A stretch of DNA of 39,389 nt from Bacteroidales bacterium. Lineage in GTDB: Bacteria; Bacteroidota; Bacteroidia; Bacteroidales; JAUNSR01. Of this stretch, positions 26,591 to 34,964 are shown in pieces. The notes beneath the pieces are model-generated. The model made no database searches. It was given only the letters and a program-made list of their open reading frames with translations, and was not told the origin of the DNA. The first letter of the stretch is position 1, and every line of letters starts with the position of its first letter. The DNA lies in assembly GCA_030539115.1 (NCBI GenBank), contig JAUNSR010000029.1, forward strand, positions 1-39,389. The letters run 5' to 3'. A program made the translations under genes and the position numbers.

Positions 26591-29335
26591 ATGATATTTT
26601 CAAAAAGATATTTCATAACATATTCACTCATTTCACTTTGGGCATTGTTGACAATATGCAACACAACTGCTCAAAGGTCTTCGCGCAACAATAGAAACAT
26701 TGTCGTGAACGACTCCGTAAAAAGTGATTCTCTTTCTTTCGAAACAGATTCAGCAACAGTCAAAAGCAAGAAATCGCCTCTTCAGGATGTTGTAACCTAT
26801 AAAGCAAAAGACTCTCTTGTTTACACAGGAAATAATTATGCCTATTTGTTTGGTGCAGGTTCTGTCTCTTATCAAGAAATCAATCTTGATGCCGATGAGA
26901 TAAAAATGTCTCTTGACAGCAGCTCTGTCTATGCCAACGGAGTGCCCGATTCTATTGGCGTTTTGCAGGGTAAACCGGTTTTTAAGGACAAGTCAGGAGA
27001 ATATAATTCAAATACCATACATTATAACTTTGGTTCAGGAAAAGGATTCATCAACAACCTTGTAACTCAGCAGGGTGAAGGATACCTTGTGGGAGGTCAG
27101 ACAAAAAAAATGGCTGATAATGAATTTTATATGGTAAACGGCAAATACACTACTTGTGATTATCACGACTGTCCACACTTCTATCTACAATTAACCAAAG
27201 CCAAAGTTAAGCCAAAGAAAAACATTGTCACAGGTCCTGCCTATCTTGTTTTGGCAGATGTTCCTCTTCCTATTGCAATCCCTTTTGGATATTTTCCTTT
27301 CACCGAGTCTTATTCTTCAGGTATCCTTATGCCGACCTACGGTGACGAGCTTACGCGTGGTTTTTATCTTCGTGACGGCGGTTATTATTTTGCTATCAGC
27401 GATTATATGGATCTTGCTGCAACAGGTGAGATATATACTAAAGGTTCCTGGGGTTTTAATCTTGCTTCAAATTATGCCTGGAGATATAAATTCTCAGGAA
27501 ATTTCAACCTTGGCTATCAGGTTACAATAACAGGCGACAAAGGGTTGTCTGACTATGTAAAGATGAAAAACTTCAAAGTTACATGGTCGCACAGTCAGGA
27601 TACAAAGGCAAATCCCAACATGACATTGTCGGCAAGCGTCAACTTTTCAACCTCAGGCTACGACAGAAACAACCTTGACAGCTATTATAATGCAAATAAG
27701 TTTACAGAAAACACCAAAAGTTCCACTGTAAACATGACTTACAACTTTCCTAATCTGCCTTTGAGTGTTTCAACAACAGCAAACATTACCCAGCGTTCAG
27801 CCGACTCAACACTAAATGTTTCTTTTCCCGATTTCACTCTTAACATGACCAGAATTTATCCTTTTAAAAAGAAGGTTACCGTAGGAAAGGAAAAATGGTT
27901 TGAAAAGATAAGCATGAGCTATACAGGTTTATTCAGAAATTCCATCACTGCCTCTCAGGATGAATTTTTTCAAAAGAATCTTATCAAGGATTGGAAAAAC
28001 GGAATGCAGCATACAATTCCTATTTCATCGACTTTCAATGTCTTAAAATATATAAACATCTCTCCTTCTGTAAATTTTGTCGATAGAATGTACACAAATA
28101 AAATTACAAGAAGTTGGGATCCTTCTATAGTTAATTCAAATGGAGAAACAACAGGTGGAATTGCAAGAGATACAACCTATGGATTCTATAATGTTTATAA
28201 TTTCAGCTTTAGCTTAAGTGCAAACACTAAACTCTACGGATTTTATCAGCCGCTGCCTTTTTTAGGGAAAAAAGTAGAAATGATAAGACACGTATTTACT
28301 CCAAGCCTTAGCTTTTCAGCTCAGCCGGATTTCAGTAAATCTTTCTTCGGAGCATGGGAGACTTATCAACAACCATCATCAACCGACCCGCTTGGATATG
28401 TAGATGTCTTTTATTCACCTTTCGATCACGGACAATTCGGTACTGCTCCGCGTGGAAAATCTGGGACTTTGTCATTTAACATGACTCATAACATAGAAGC
28501 AAAAGTGAAATCCGACAGAGATACTACCGGAGTTAAAAAGATAAGCATCATTGATAACCTTAGCACCGGCATAAATTATAATTTCGCCGCCGATTCGATG
28601 AGATGGAGCGATATTCCTCTTTCTATGAGGTTTAAAATCACAAAAGGATTTACGCTTCAATTAAGTGGGACTTTGGATTCTTATACTTACGACGGCAACG
28701 GAAGAAAAATTGACCAGACAAGATGGAGTGTCGGCAAACTTCCTCGCTTAAAAAGCACTTCAACCTCGTTTAGCTATACTTTCAATAATGAAACATTTAA
28801 GAAATGGTTCGGAGGCGATGATACTAAAGACAAAAAGAAGAATGACACTCAGCTTCCTCCTACCGATGAAGACACTCAGGGCTATGAATCGCTGGAGTCA
28901 GCCATCGATAAATCAGCTTCCACTGAGGCTGAATCAAAAAGCGAATTTGATAAGGATGGATATATGGATTGGAACATCCCTTGGAGTCTGTCTGTTAACT
29001 ATGGTGTAAGATTGGGTTACGGAAGTGATTTTAATGCAGAGAAAAGAGAGTTTAAAAGACAAATTACTCAAAACTTAAGTTTCAGCGGAAATCTTCAGTT
29101 GACAAAAAATTGGTCGTTTAATTTCTCTTCAAGTTATGATTTCGACCAAAAGAAAATATCATATATGAATTGTAATGTAACACGCGACCTTCACTGTTGG
29201 ACAATGTCGGCAGGTATAGTACCGGTTGGACCTTATGCTTCTTACAATTTCAGCATTCGTGTTAAATCGTCTCTTCTTAGTGACCTTAAATACGATAAAC
29301 GAAGCTCTCCTTCAAGTAAAATGGATTGGTATTAA
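26591..29335 (+). CDS. lptD: LptD-like outer-membrane LPS assembly protein
   Basis: A 914-residue outer-membrane protein that, by family, inserts lipopolysaccharide into the outer leaflet. Order: signal peptide (1-28, TTAQ), a low-complexity linker (29-65), an OstA/LptA-like jelly-roll (about 65-210, GAGSVSYQEINLDADEIKM, YNSNTIHYNFGSGKG), then a large beta-barrel to the C-terminal residues (aromatic-alternating strands, end KMDWY). A CDYHDC pair (Cys189, Cys194) at the jelly-roll/barrel junction and a second pair (Cys861, Cys869) near the C-terminus recall the disulfides between the two parts of E. coli LptD. Length is normal for Bacteroidetes LptD. Residues about 735-795 are charged, rich in Lys, Asp and Glu, and likely form a long loop. 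Confidence 0.9.
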   Translation: MIFSKRYFITYSLISLWALLTICNTTAQRSSRNNRNIVVNDSVKSDSLSFETDSATVKSKKSPLQDVVTYKAKDSLVYTGNNYAYLFGAGSVSYQEINLDADEIKMSLDSSSVYANGVPDSIGVLQGKPVFKDKSGEYNSNTIHYNFGSGKGFINNLVTQQGEGYLVGGQTKKMADNEFYMVNGKYTTCDYHDCPHFYLQLTKAKVKPKKNIVTGPAYLVLADVPLPIAIPFGYFPFTESYSSGILMPTYGDELTRGFYLRDGGYYFAISDYMDLAATGEIYTKGSWGFNLASNYAWRYKFSGNFNLGYQVTITGDKGLSDYVKMKNFKVTWSHSQDTKANPNMTLSASVNFSTSGYDRNNLDSYYNANKFTENTKSSTVNMTYNFPNLPLSVSTTANITQRSADSTLNVSFPDFTLNMTRIYPFKKKVTVGKEKWFEKISMSYTGLFRNSITASQDEFFQKNLIKDWKNGMQHTIPISSTFNVLKYINISPSVNFVDRMYTNKITRSWDPSIVNSNGETTGGIARDTTYGFYNVYNFSFSLSANTKLYGFYQPLPFLGKKVEMIRHVFTPSLSFSAQPDFSKSFFGAWETYQQPSSTDPLGYVDVFYSPFDHGQFGTAPRGKSGTLSFNMTHNIEAKVKSDRDTTGVKKISIIDNLSTGINYNFAADSMRWSDIPLSMRFKITKGFTLQLSGTLDSYTYDGNGRKIDQTRWSVGKLPRLKSTSTSFSYTFNNETFKKWFGGDDTKDKKKNDTQLPPTDEDTQGYESLESAIDKSASTEAESKSEFDKDGYMDWNIPWSLSVNYGVRLGYGSDFNAEKREFKRQITQNLSFSGNLQLTKNWSFNFSSSYDFDQKKISYMNCNVTRDLHCWTMSAGIVPVGPYASYNFSIRVKSSLLSDLKYDKRSSPSSKMDWY

Positions 29336-29355
29336 TCCTCAGAATTATTATATAC

Positions 29356-29395
29356 CAAAGCCCCTCATAAGTATTTAAATTTATGAGGGGCTTTG
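29356..29395 (+). terminator. Hairpin after lptD
   Basis: A perfect 15-bp stem (CAAAGCCCCTCATAA 29356-29370 with 29381-29395) starts 20 bases after the stop. The following T tract is poor (CTGATTTTAT), so it may act as a 3' stabiliser as well as a terminator. Confidence 0.8.
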
Positions 29396-29507
29396 CTGAT
29401 TTTATAAGTATCTTTTGCGAAATTACTTTTTAAAGATAAATTAAAAAACGAATTATTTACTAATTGACAATAACCTCCATTATTGAATTGACGATGAATA
29501 AGAGTGT

Positions 29508-29596
29508 TGTACCAACAATAAAATAATTTTCAGACTCAGGTAGCTTTAAACATTCAACCTATTCCTGATGATGTACCAACAATAAAATAATTTTCA
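29508..29596. repeat. Pair of 25-bp direct repeats, 64 bases apart
   Basis: The identical 25-mer beginning TGTACCAACAATAAAA and ending TTTTCA occurs at 29508-29532 and 29572-29596, with 39 unrelated bases between. It lies in the 3' region of ung, 11 bases beyond its stop. On the minus strand the first copy reads within a short open frame containing ENYFIVG. No other copy is seen in the window. Confidence 0.85.
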
Positions 29597-29606
29597 ACAA
29601 TTATCA

Positions 29607-30269
29607 TTACCATTTAATTTCTTCAATATTGTTTGCCCTAAGATATTCATTGGTTTTCTTAAAATGATTGTTATTAAAGAAACCTCGATATGCGGATAAT
29701 GGCGATGGATGAGGCGATTCAAGTACAAGATGTTTATTTCTGTCTATATATCTTCCTTTTCTTTGTGCAGGAGATCCCCAAAGAATAAATACCAAATGCT
29801 CCTTTTGATTTGAAAGAATTTCAATAACCTTATCAGTAAACTCCTCCCATCCTTTACCTTGATGAGAAGCAGGCTTGCCCTCTTCGACAGTAAGAGAAGA
29901 ATTTAAAAGAAGTACTCCTTGATTAGCCCAACGCAAAAGATTTCCTGATTGAGGAGCCGTAACTCCATATTCATTCTCTATCTCATTGTAAATATTCACA
30001 AGAGACGGCGGAATTTTCACACCATCTTTAACAGAAAAAGCAAGACCATGAGCCTGTCCTGCCCCATGATAAGGATCCTGACCTATAATCACTACCTTCA
30101 CCTCATCAAATGGTGTCTGTGCAAAAGCATTAAAAATATTCTTACCCTCAGGATAAACAGTAGTATGACGATATGCCTCTCTTACAAATTCCGCAAGTGA
30201 TTTAAAATAAGGTTTTTCAAACTCTTCATTTAACTTTTCTTTCCAAGAGAGCTCTATTTTTACATCCAT
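29607..30269 (-). CDS. ung: Uracil-DNA glycosylase, family 1
   Basis: The 220-residue enzyme removes uracil from DNA and starts base excision repair. The water-activating motif GQDPYHG is at 63-69 (Asp65), the uracil-binding LLNSSLTVEEG follows, and the DNA-intercalation loop HPSPLSAYRGF is near residue 186. Length is typical. The gene shares its upstream region with the divergent tRNA-Arg gene; a TAGCTTTG -7 box is 30 bases upstream of its start. No terminator is obvious after it, only the direct repeats. Confidence 0.97.
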   Translation of the reverse strand: MDVKIELSWKEKLNEEFEKPYFKSLAEFVREAYRHTTVYPEGKNIFNAFAQTPFDEVKVVIIGQDPYHGAGQAHGLAFSVKDGVKIPPSLVNIYNEIENEYGVTAPQSGNLLRWANQGVLLLNSSLTVEEGKPASHQGKGWEEFTDKVIEILSNQKEHLVFILWGSPAQRKGRYIDRNKHLVLESPHPSPLSAYRGFFNNNHFKKTNEYLRANNIEEIKW

Positions 30270-30294
30270 GACCTATATTAATTACAAATTGATA

Positions 30295-30326
30295 TTTGCA
30301 AAGCTAATTATATTTTTCTATTTTTG
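30295..30326 (+). promoter_or_regulatory. Promoter of tRNA-Arg, overlapping the ung promoter
   Basis: TTTG (30295-30298), 20 bases, TATTTTTG (30319-30326) on the plus strand, 35 bases before the tRNA. The minus-strand ung -7 box (TAGCTTTG, 30299-30306) lies inside this promoter, so RNA polymerase cannot easily occupy both. Confidence 0.65.
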
Positions 30327-30360
30327 CTTTCCTCTGAGACCATTCTTAAGAGTTATGAAA

Positions 30361-30432
30361 GCCCCCGTAGTTTAATGGATAAAATTATAGATTCCGGTTC
30401 TATTGATAGCAGTTCGATTCTGCTCGGGGGTA
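30361..30432 (+). tRNA. tRNA-Arg (anticodon CCG)
   Basis: The cloverleaf folds fully. Acceptor GCCCCCG pairs with CGGGGGT, with a G-U first pair; the D stem is GTTT/AAAT; anticodon stem ATAGA/TCTAT encloses the loop TTCCGGT, giving anticodon CCG for codon CGG. The T arm is AGCAG-TTCGATT-CTGCT, and the discriminator is A at 30432. The 3' CCA is not encoded (next bases CTT), so it depends on the CCA-adding enzyme. The D and anticodon stems are AT-rich. Confidence 0.93.
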
Positions 30433-30537
30433 CTTATCAAGACTTTCCATTTTATTTAGATAAATTAATTGTGACTTTTTATATTGTCTCTAATAATATC
30501 TTTCTAAAACGAAATTTTCAACTTTATAGAAATATAA

Positions 30538-30578
30538 AAAAGACCTCCGATATCAATTAAATATATCGGAGGTCTTTT
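30538..30578. terminator. Bidirectional terminator between tRNA-Arg and the TIM-barrel gene
   Basis: A perfect 16-bp stem, AAAAGACCTCCGATAT (30538-30553) with its complement (30563-30578), flanked by A-rich and T-rich sequence. It can end both the tRNA transcript and the leftward redox operon. Confidence 0.93.
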
Positions 30579-30603
30579 ATTTATATTGTGACAAATTTAA
30601 CTA

Positions 30604-31527
30604 TTATGCCTCTTTCCATTGAGCACGCATAAGCTCTACAGCAGCAGGAAGAACAACATTTCTATCTCCCTGACATCCGCATTCAAAGCTTACAAATTTA
30701 TCATATCCTAACATTTTAAGACCTTTAAAGCCATTAACATAATTATCAGCGTCTCCATCTTCACCCGGCATACTGCGTCTTTTTCTGCTCGCGATATGAA
30801 CGTGCTGAAGATATTCGCCTGCTGAAAGGAATGCTCCCATATCGGAAGTTTCCTCTTTAGTCATGTGCCAAAAATCTCCCATGCACTTTACGCCCGGATT
30901 ATTTATATCTCGGCAAAGTGAGGCTGCATCAGCCACCTGTCTAAGATAGAAAGCTTCATTTCTGTTTAATGGTTCAAAAATTACCGTCGTACCATTATCG
31001 GCAGCAAAAGTCCCCATCTCATTAAACTGCTCACACAAGAAATCTCTAGTCTCCTGAGTGTGAGCCATTACAGGCTTTTGAGAATTAAAAGCAGGAACAA
31101 TAATCACACCAACAGAGCCAATTTTTCCGGCTGCGGCGATAATCTCTTTCATTGTATCCATACATTGCTTACGCACTTCAGGATCTTCAGAAAGGATAAA
31201 GCCCTGAAAACCTGCACAAATGGCACTTACTTTAATATTTCTGCCTTTAAGGGCATCATTTATCTCAGTAACTCTATTTGCCAAGTTTCCTCCACCGGGT
31301 TCAAAGCCAACTATACCGAGCTTTTCCATATAGTCAAGCTTCTCATTAAGATTTGCACCCGGAGCAGTTCCCTCTTGAAAAGATATTTTAAGTTCCGGAC
31401 ACTCATTCTTCTTTTCGCCGCTTTGATCGGCATTTGTACGGATACAGCTGCTCATTAATGAAGAAGCGCCAAGAAGAGCAGCTCCGGAAATAGAACTTTT
31501 TAAAAAATCCCGTCTATTAAAATCCAT
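30604..31527 (-). CDS. Exported sugar isomerase/epimerase-like TIM-barrel protein
   Basis: A 307-residue protein of the xylose-isomerase-like (AP_endonuc_2) TIM-barrel family. It begins with a twin-arginine type leader, NRRDFLK (residues 4-10), hydrophobic segment and MSSC (Cys28), suggesting export and lipidation. The usual metal ligands can be followed in order: Glu in FEPLNRNEAF, Asp and His in GDFWHM, His in HVHIAS, and Glu in FVSFECG. Members isomerise or epimerise sugars, and some act on keto-sugars made by Gfo/Idh/MocA partners. It is the last gene of the leftward operon, 6 bases after the oxidoreductase gene. The substrate is unknown. Whether this organism has TatABC cannot be seen here. 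Confidence 0.85.
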   Translation of the reverse strand: MDFNRRDFLKSSISGAALLGASSLMSSCIRTNADQSGEKKNECPELKISFQEGTAPGANLNEKLDYMEKLGIVGFEPGGGNLANRVTEINDALKGRNIKVSAICAGFQGFILSEDPEVRKQCMDTMKEIIAAAGKIGSVGVIIVPAFNSQKPVMAHTQETRDFLCEQFNEMGTFAADNGTTVIFEPLNRNEAFYLRQVADAASLCRDINNPGVKCMGDFWHMTKEETSDMGAFLSAGEYLQHVHIASRKRRSMPGEDGDADNYVNGFKGLKMLGYDKFVSFECGCQGDRNVVLPAAVELMRAQWKEA

Positions 31528-31533
31528 AAATCT

Positions 31534-32913
31534 TTATTTATCTATAGGTTTACCGGGAACAGGAACGACCATAGCAGTCATATCCATTTTACCCATATTC
31601 AAATCAGCAGGAGTGTAGTCAAGAGGAGAAGCAGTCATGTCAGTCCAAGTAGTTTCTGCACCTGAATAAGCAGCTTCACGTCCCATAATAGCTGCCATAT
31701 TTGAAACAGCAGTTTCTTCACTCTGTATAATAGGTTTTCCTGCACGGATGTGAGAAATCCAGTTTACATGTTCCAATGTATAAGGGTCGTTTTGTGCATG
31801 ATTTGCTTTTTCAGCTTCGAAATCATATTTCCAAAGTTCGTTTCCTGCCAAATCACGAATCGTGTTATCTGCACTATTCCATGAACCTTTTGTTCCTTGG
31901 ATGAATTCACTTACATTATTAACGCAACCATCTATCTGACGGCACATTGAATGAAGGTGAATACCATTTTCCATTGTAAAGTCTACACTGAAGTTATCAT
32001 ATTGGTCACCTGTAAGACGACGTTGACGAGAACCAAAAGCAACAGCTTTAACAGGTTTTAGTCCGCTAAACCAAGTAAAGACATCAATATTGTGAACATG
32101 CTGTTCTACGATATGATCACCTGACAACCATTTCCAGTTAACCCAGTCTTTAATCATATATTCGCAGTCTGACCAATTTTTATCACGATTGCGATACCAA
32201 AGCATGTTCTGATTCCAATAAACATTACCTCCGGTGATTTCACCAATCATACCATCCATGATTTTCTTGTATGCTTCAACATAACGACGTTCATGATGAC
32301 GCTGAGTACCGGTAACAACACAAAGTTGTTTAGCAGCAGCCTGACGAGAAGCGGCAATAATTGTTCTATATCCTACAGGATCTACACAGATAGGTTTTTC
32401 AAGGAAACAATGTTTACCCTTTTCAACTGCATATTGGAAATGTACCGGACGGAAAAGAGGAGGAGTTGCAATAATAACAACATCTACATCGCTGTCAATA
32501 ACATTTTTATAAGCGTCAAGACCTACAAAACGTTTGTCAGCCGGAATATCTATATCTTTTTCTTTTTTCAAACGATCAGCCAAGCCGTTAACTCTATCTT
32601 CAAAAACATCAGCAAGAGCTACTACTGTCAAACCATCGGCAGCATTAAGGAAATTGAACGTTGCACCTGAAGCACGTCCGCCACAACCAATGATACCTGC
32701 TTTCAAAGCTTTACCCTCCGGTGCTTTATCGGGCAATTCAGGCACATAATATGTTCCCGGTTCTTTTAAAGGAATAAGCTTTGCAGCTTCATCTTGTTTT
32801 GTACACGAAGTTAAAATTGAGGCAGCACTTCCGGTACCTAATACTCCGGCAGCTCCCATTAATGCAGAACTTTTCAGGAAAGACCTTCTGCTAAAAATGT
32901 TTTCTTTTTTCAT
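31534..32913 (-). CDS. Exported Gfo/Idh/MocA-family oxidoreductase
   Basis: The 459-residue oxidoreductase has a twin-arginine type leader, SRRSFLK (8-14), then a hydrophobic stretch and LTSC (Cys37), so it is predicted to be exported and possibly lipidated. The Rossmann domain begins near residue 70 with GIIGCGGRASG (73-83), and the catalytic-lysine motif EKP is at 172-174. The C-terminal alpha/beta domain follows. Relatives oxidise sugar hydroxyls using bound NAD(P), and exported Bacteroidetes members occur in clusters for 3-keto-sugar processing. It is the middle gene of the operon: 27 bases after the cytochrome-SUMF1 gene and 6 bases before the TIM-barrel gene. How an exported enzyme would regenerate its cofactor is the open question. 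Confidence 0.88.
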   Translation of the reverse strand: MKKENIFSRRSFLKSSALMGAAGVLGTGSAASILTSCTKQDEAAKLIPLKEPGTYYVPELPDKAPEGKALKAGIIGCGGRASGATFNFLNAADGLTVVALADVFEDRVNGLADRLKKEKDIDIPADKRFVGLDAYKNVIDSDVDVVIIATPPLFRPVHFQYAVEKGKHCFLEKPICVDPVGYRTIIAASRQAAAKQLCVVTGTQRHHERRYVEAYKKIMDGMIGEITGGNVYWNQNMLWYRNRDKNWSDCEYMIKDWVNWKWLSGDHIVEQHVHNIDVFTWFSGLKPVKAVAFGSRQRRLTGDQYDNFSVDFTMENGIHLHSMCRQIDGCVNNVSEFIQGTKGSWNSADNTIRDLAGNELWKYDFEAEKANHAQNDPYTLEHVNWISHIRAGKPIIQSEETAVSNMAAIMGREAAYSGAETTWTDMTASPLDYTPADLNMGKMDMTAMVVPVPGKPIDK

Positions 32914-32940
32914 GATAGAAAAGTTTTTATTAACAGTAAA

Positions 32941-34506
32941 TTATTCAATTATATCATCATCACATACTACTCTGAATCCTATACCCCTTATATCAGAATA
33001 CCACCAGATACTCTTAGGCTGTTGAGGGTCAGTCTTCAACCAAGCATCATGAAGAGTGTGAGATCTTGCGGCGCATCTTAAATCAGAAGCGTCAGAGGTG
33101 TAATTTCCACCTCTTACTACCCATTCCTCACCATCTGTGTTAATAGGATTAGAGACTTGCGCACCTCCCTGAGCATAAGCCTTAGGAGAATATTTATCTG
33201 CGCAATATTCAAGAACGTTACCCAACATATTTTTCAAGCCATAAGGATTTGCCTTTACTTGAGACGGCTCTTGGGTCTTGTTTCTACTATTTTTCGAATA
33301 TATAACATATTCTGAAATTATATCTGTTTTTGCATCAAAGAATTTTCTCCAAAATCCTTGGTCAGAATATGATTTTGGACTTCCTTCAAAGAAATATGGT
33401 GTCTGTGTTCCTCCACGTGCTGCATATTCCCATTCAGCTTCTGTTGGAAGACGGTATTTTTTTCCTGTCTTAAGTGTAAGCCATTGACAGAAAGTTTCAG
33501 CAGCATAATGAGTCATTGTTATAGCAGGTCTGTTTCCGCCTCCCCATCCTTGGTCCGGAAAACCAAACGGAGGTGTCGGACCGGAAACTGCATCCAAATC
33601 AGGATTAGTATTATTGGCATAAATTGTTTCCGGAGGAGTTCTTCCCTCAGACATTGTATTTCCATAAAATGCCCAATATTGATCCCAAGTAACCTCCAAT
33701 TCAGCCATGAAAAATCTTTTCATTTTTACCTCTCTTACAGGAGATTCATCCTCTTTATGAAAGTTTTCATTCTCATCACTTCCCATCTTAAAGCTTCCTT
33801 CCGGTATGGCTAACATATTAAATGTTACCATTGTGCCGGGAATCTGTTCTGTAAAATTTGAAAAAGAATCGACTTTAGTTGCACTCTTATAGAATAATGA
33901 AGTATCCTGAGATATGGCGCCACTTTGACCCGGCACACCTGCCAACTTCTCATGTTTATAGTTGGGGTTGTAATGCCCTACATCCAAGTGACAGCTTATA
34001 CACTGAAGATCTAATTTCTTCTCATTTTCCTCATAATAAAGATGGGCAGTAATTCCATCATTCGATATTCCCTGCGGGATAAGGTTGTGATGACAAGCCT
34101 TGCACGACTCATTAGGAATATATTTTACTGCATTTTCCAACTGAGATTTATTATCCCAATCAAAATCTGCGCTGTCTTTAACTATAAAACCGTATAAATC
34201 TTTCATTCCAAGCTTAACCTTTGCAGAATAATGCTTGAACATATGGTCCTGTGGCGGAAGATGACACTCGACACACCCAACTTTAGAGCCACTCGGATTA
34301 TTATAATGAACTGATTGTTTCCAACTGTTTTCCACATGTGGATGAACATGGCATATCATACACGATTTATCAGTAGAAAGATAATGCGATGTAGCGAAAA
34401 AAGAGAAAATTAAAGCACCACCAATAACACAGCCGGTAATAAAAATAAACTTCTTCTTCTTAAAAAAACTCACACCTTTCGAAGCGGATTTTTGAGAATG
34501 TTTCAT
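32941..34506 (-). CDS. NapC/NirT-like tetraheme cytochrome fused to a SUMF1-type domain
   Basis: A 521-residue fusion. Residues 19-39 form one membrane helix, followed by a periplasmic multiheme part with four CxxCH sites: Cys49-His53, Cys78-His82, Cys135-His139 and Cys169-His173. This matches NapC/NirT quinol-oxidising cytochromes. From about 226 to the end is a formylglycine-generating-enzyme (SUMF1) fold: IPEGSFKMGSD, RLPTEAEWEYAARGG (352-366), GLKNMLGNVLEYCAD and RGGNYTSDASDLRCAARS. Only one of the two FGE active-site cysteines is retained (Cys478); the other position is Ala, so classical sulfatase maturation is unlikely. I chose the ATG at 34506: a -7-like box lies upstream at 34551-34558, inside what a longer frame would encode. 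First gene of the three-gene operon. Confidence 0.88.
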   Translation of the reverse strand: MKHSQKSASKGVSFFKKKKFIFITGCVIGGALIFSFFATSHYLSTDKSCMICHVHPHVENSWKQSVHYNNPSGSKVGCVECHLPPQDHMFKHYSAKVKLGMKDLYGFIVKDSADFDWDNKSQLENAVKYIPNESCKACHHNLIPQGISNDGITAHLYYEENEKKLDLQCISCHLDVGHYNPNYKHEKLAGVPGQSGAISQDTSLFYKSATKVDSFSNFTEQIPGTMVTFNMLAIPEGSFKMGSDENENFHKEDESPVREVKMKRFFMAELEVTWDQYWAFYGNTMSEGRTPPETIYANNTNPDLDAVSGPTPPFGFPDQGWGGGNRPAITMTHYAAETFCQWLTLKTGKKYRLPTEAEWEYAARGGTQTPYFFEGSPKSYSDQGFWRKFFDAKTDIISEYVIYSKNSRNKTQEPSQVKANPYGLKNMLGNVLEYCADKYSPKAYAQGGAQVSNPINTDGEEWVVRGGNYTSDASDLRCAARSHTLHDAWLKTDPQQPKSIWWYSDIRGIGFRVVCDDDIIE

Positions 34507-34550
34507 TAGAAATAGATATAAAGTAATTAATAAATAAGCAATAACCGCTC

Positions 34551-34558
34551 TAAAGGTA
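34551..34558 (-). promoter_or_regulatory. Possible -7 box of the redox operon
   Basis: On the minus strand TACCTTTA, one mismatch from TAnnTTTG, 45 bases upstream of the chosen start codon. It supports the shorter start of the cytochrome-SUMF1 gene. Confidence 0.4.
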
Positions 34559-34763
34559 AGCATTTATGAAAAAAAAATAAATAAATTTATTATATATTTT
34601 TTTATATATCTAAATTTTTATTCTTACATATTTTTGGATTTTGTTTTATTAAAATTTCTTTTTAATCAATAATTCATCAATTTTATTCAGTTTTGAAAGA
34701 TTTTTATTCCTTATAAAAATTAATATCATTATTGTAAAGAAAAAAAGAACCTAAAGTTCTAAT

Positions 34764-34818
34764 CATTATCTTTCTTGATTTTCGATAATGAAAATTTGAG
34801 TTTTGATAATGAAAATTT
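34764..34818. repeat. Tandem GATAATGAAAATTT repeats with one inverted half
   Basis: GATAATGAAAATTT is repeated at 34784-34797 and 34805-34818, exactly 21 bases (two helical turns) apart. The inverted half CATTATC lies at 34764-34770. The spacing suits a regulator-binding array, though simple AT-rich sequence could also produce it. Confidence 0.55.
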
Positions 34819-34964
34819 CAAAATCTTAAATCAAAATAATTTCAAAATTACAACCAGTTGATTATGTGACATTTGTATTTTTAATTTTATTGCATATTAA
34901 AAGTATTTGATTGTGTCAAATTTTAGAACTGCACATAAACAGCAAGTATTATACGGCAATAAAC

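Noticed and set aside
29508..29596. CRISPR array
   Set aside because: There are only two repeats, the repeat is 25 bases and no cas gene is in view, so it is reported as a direct repeat only.
30324..30560. 78-codon + strand open frame across the tRNA
   Set aside because: It overlaps the folded tRNA-Arg completely, and its residues reflect tRNA sequence.
32941..34506. Classical formylglycine-generating enzyme for sulfatases
   Set aside because: One of the two catalytic cysteines is missing and no sulfatase gene is in the window.
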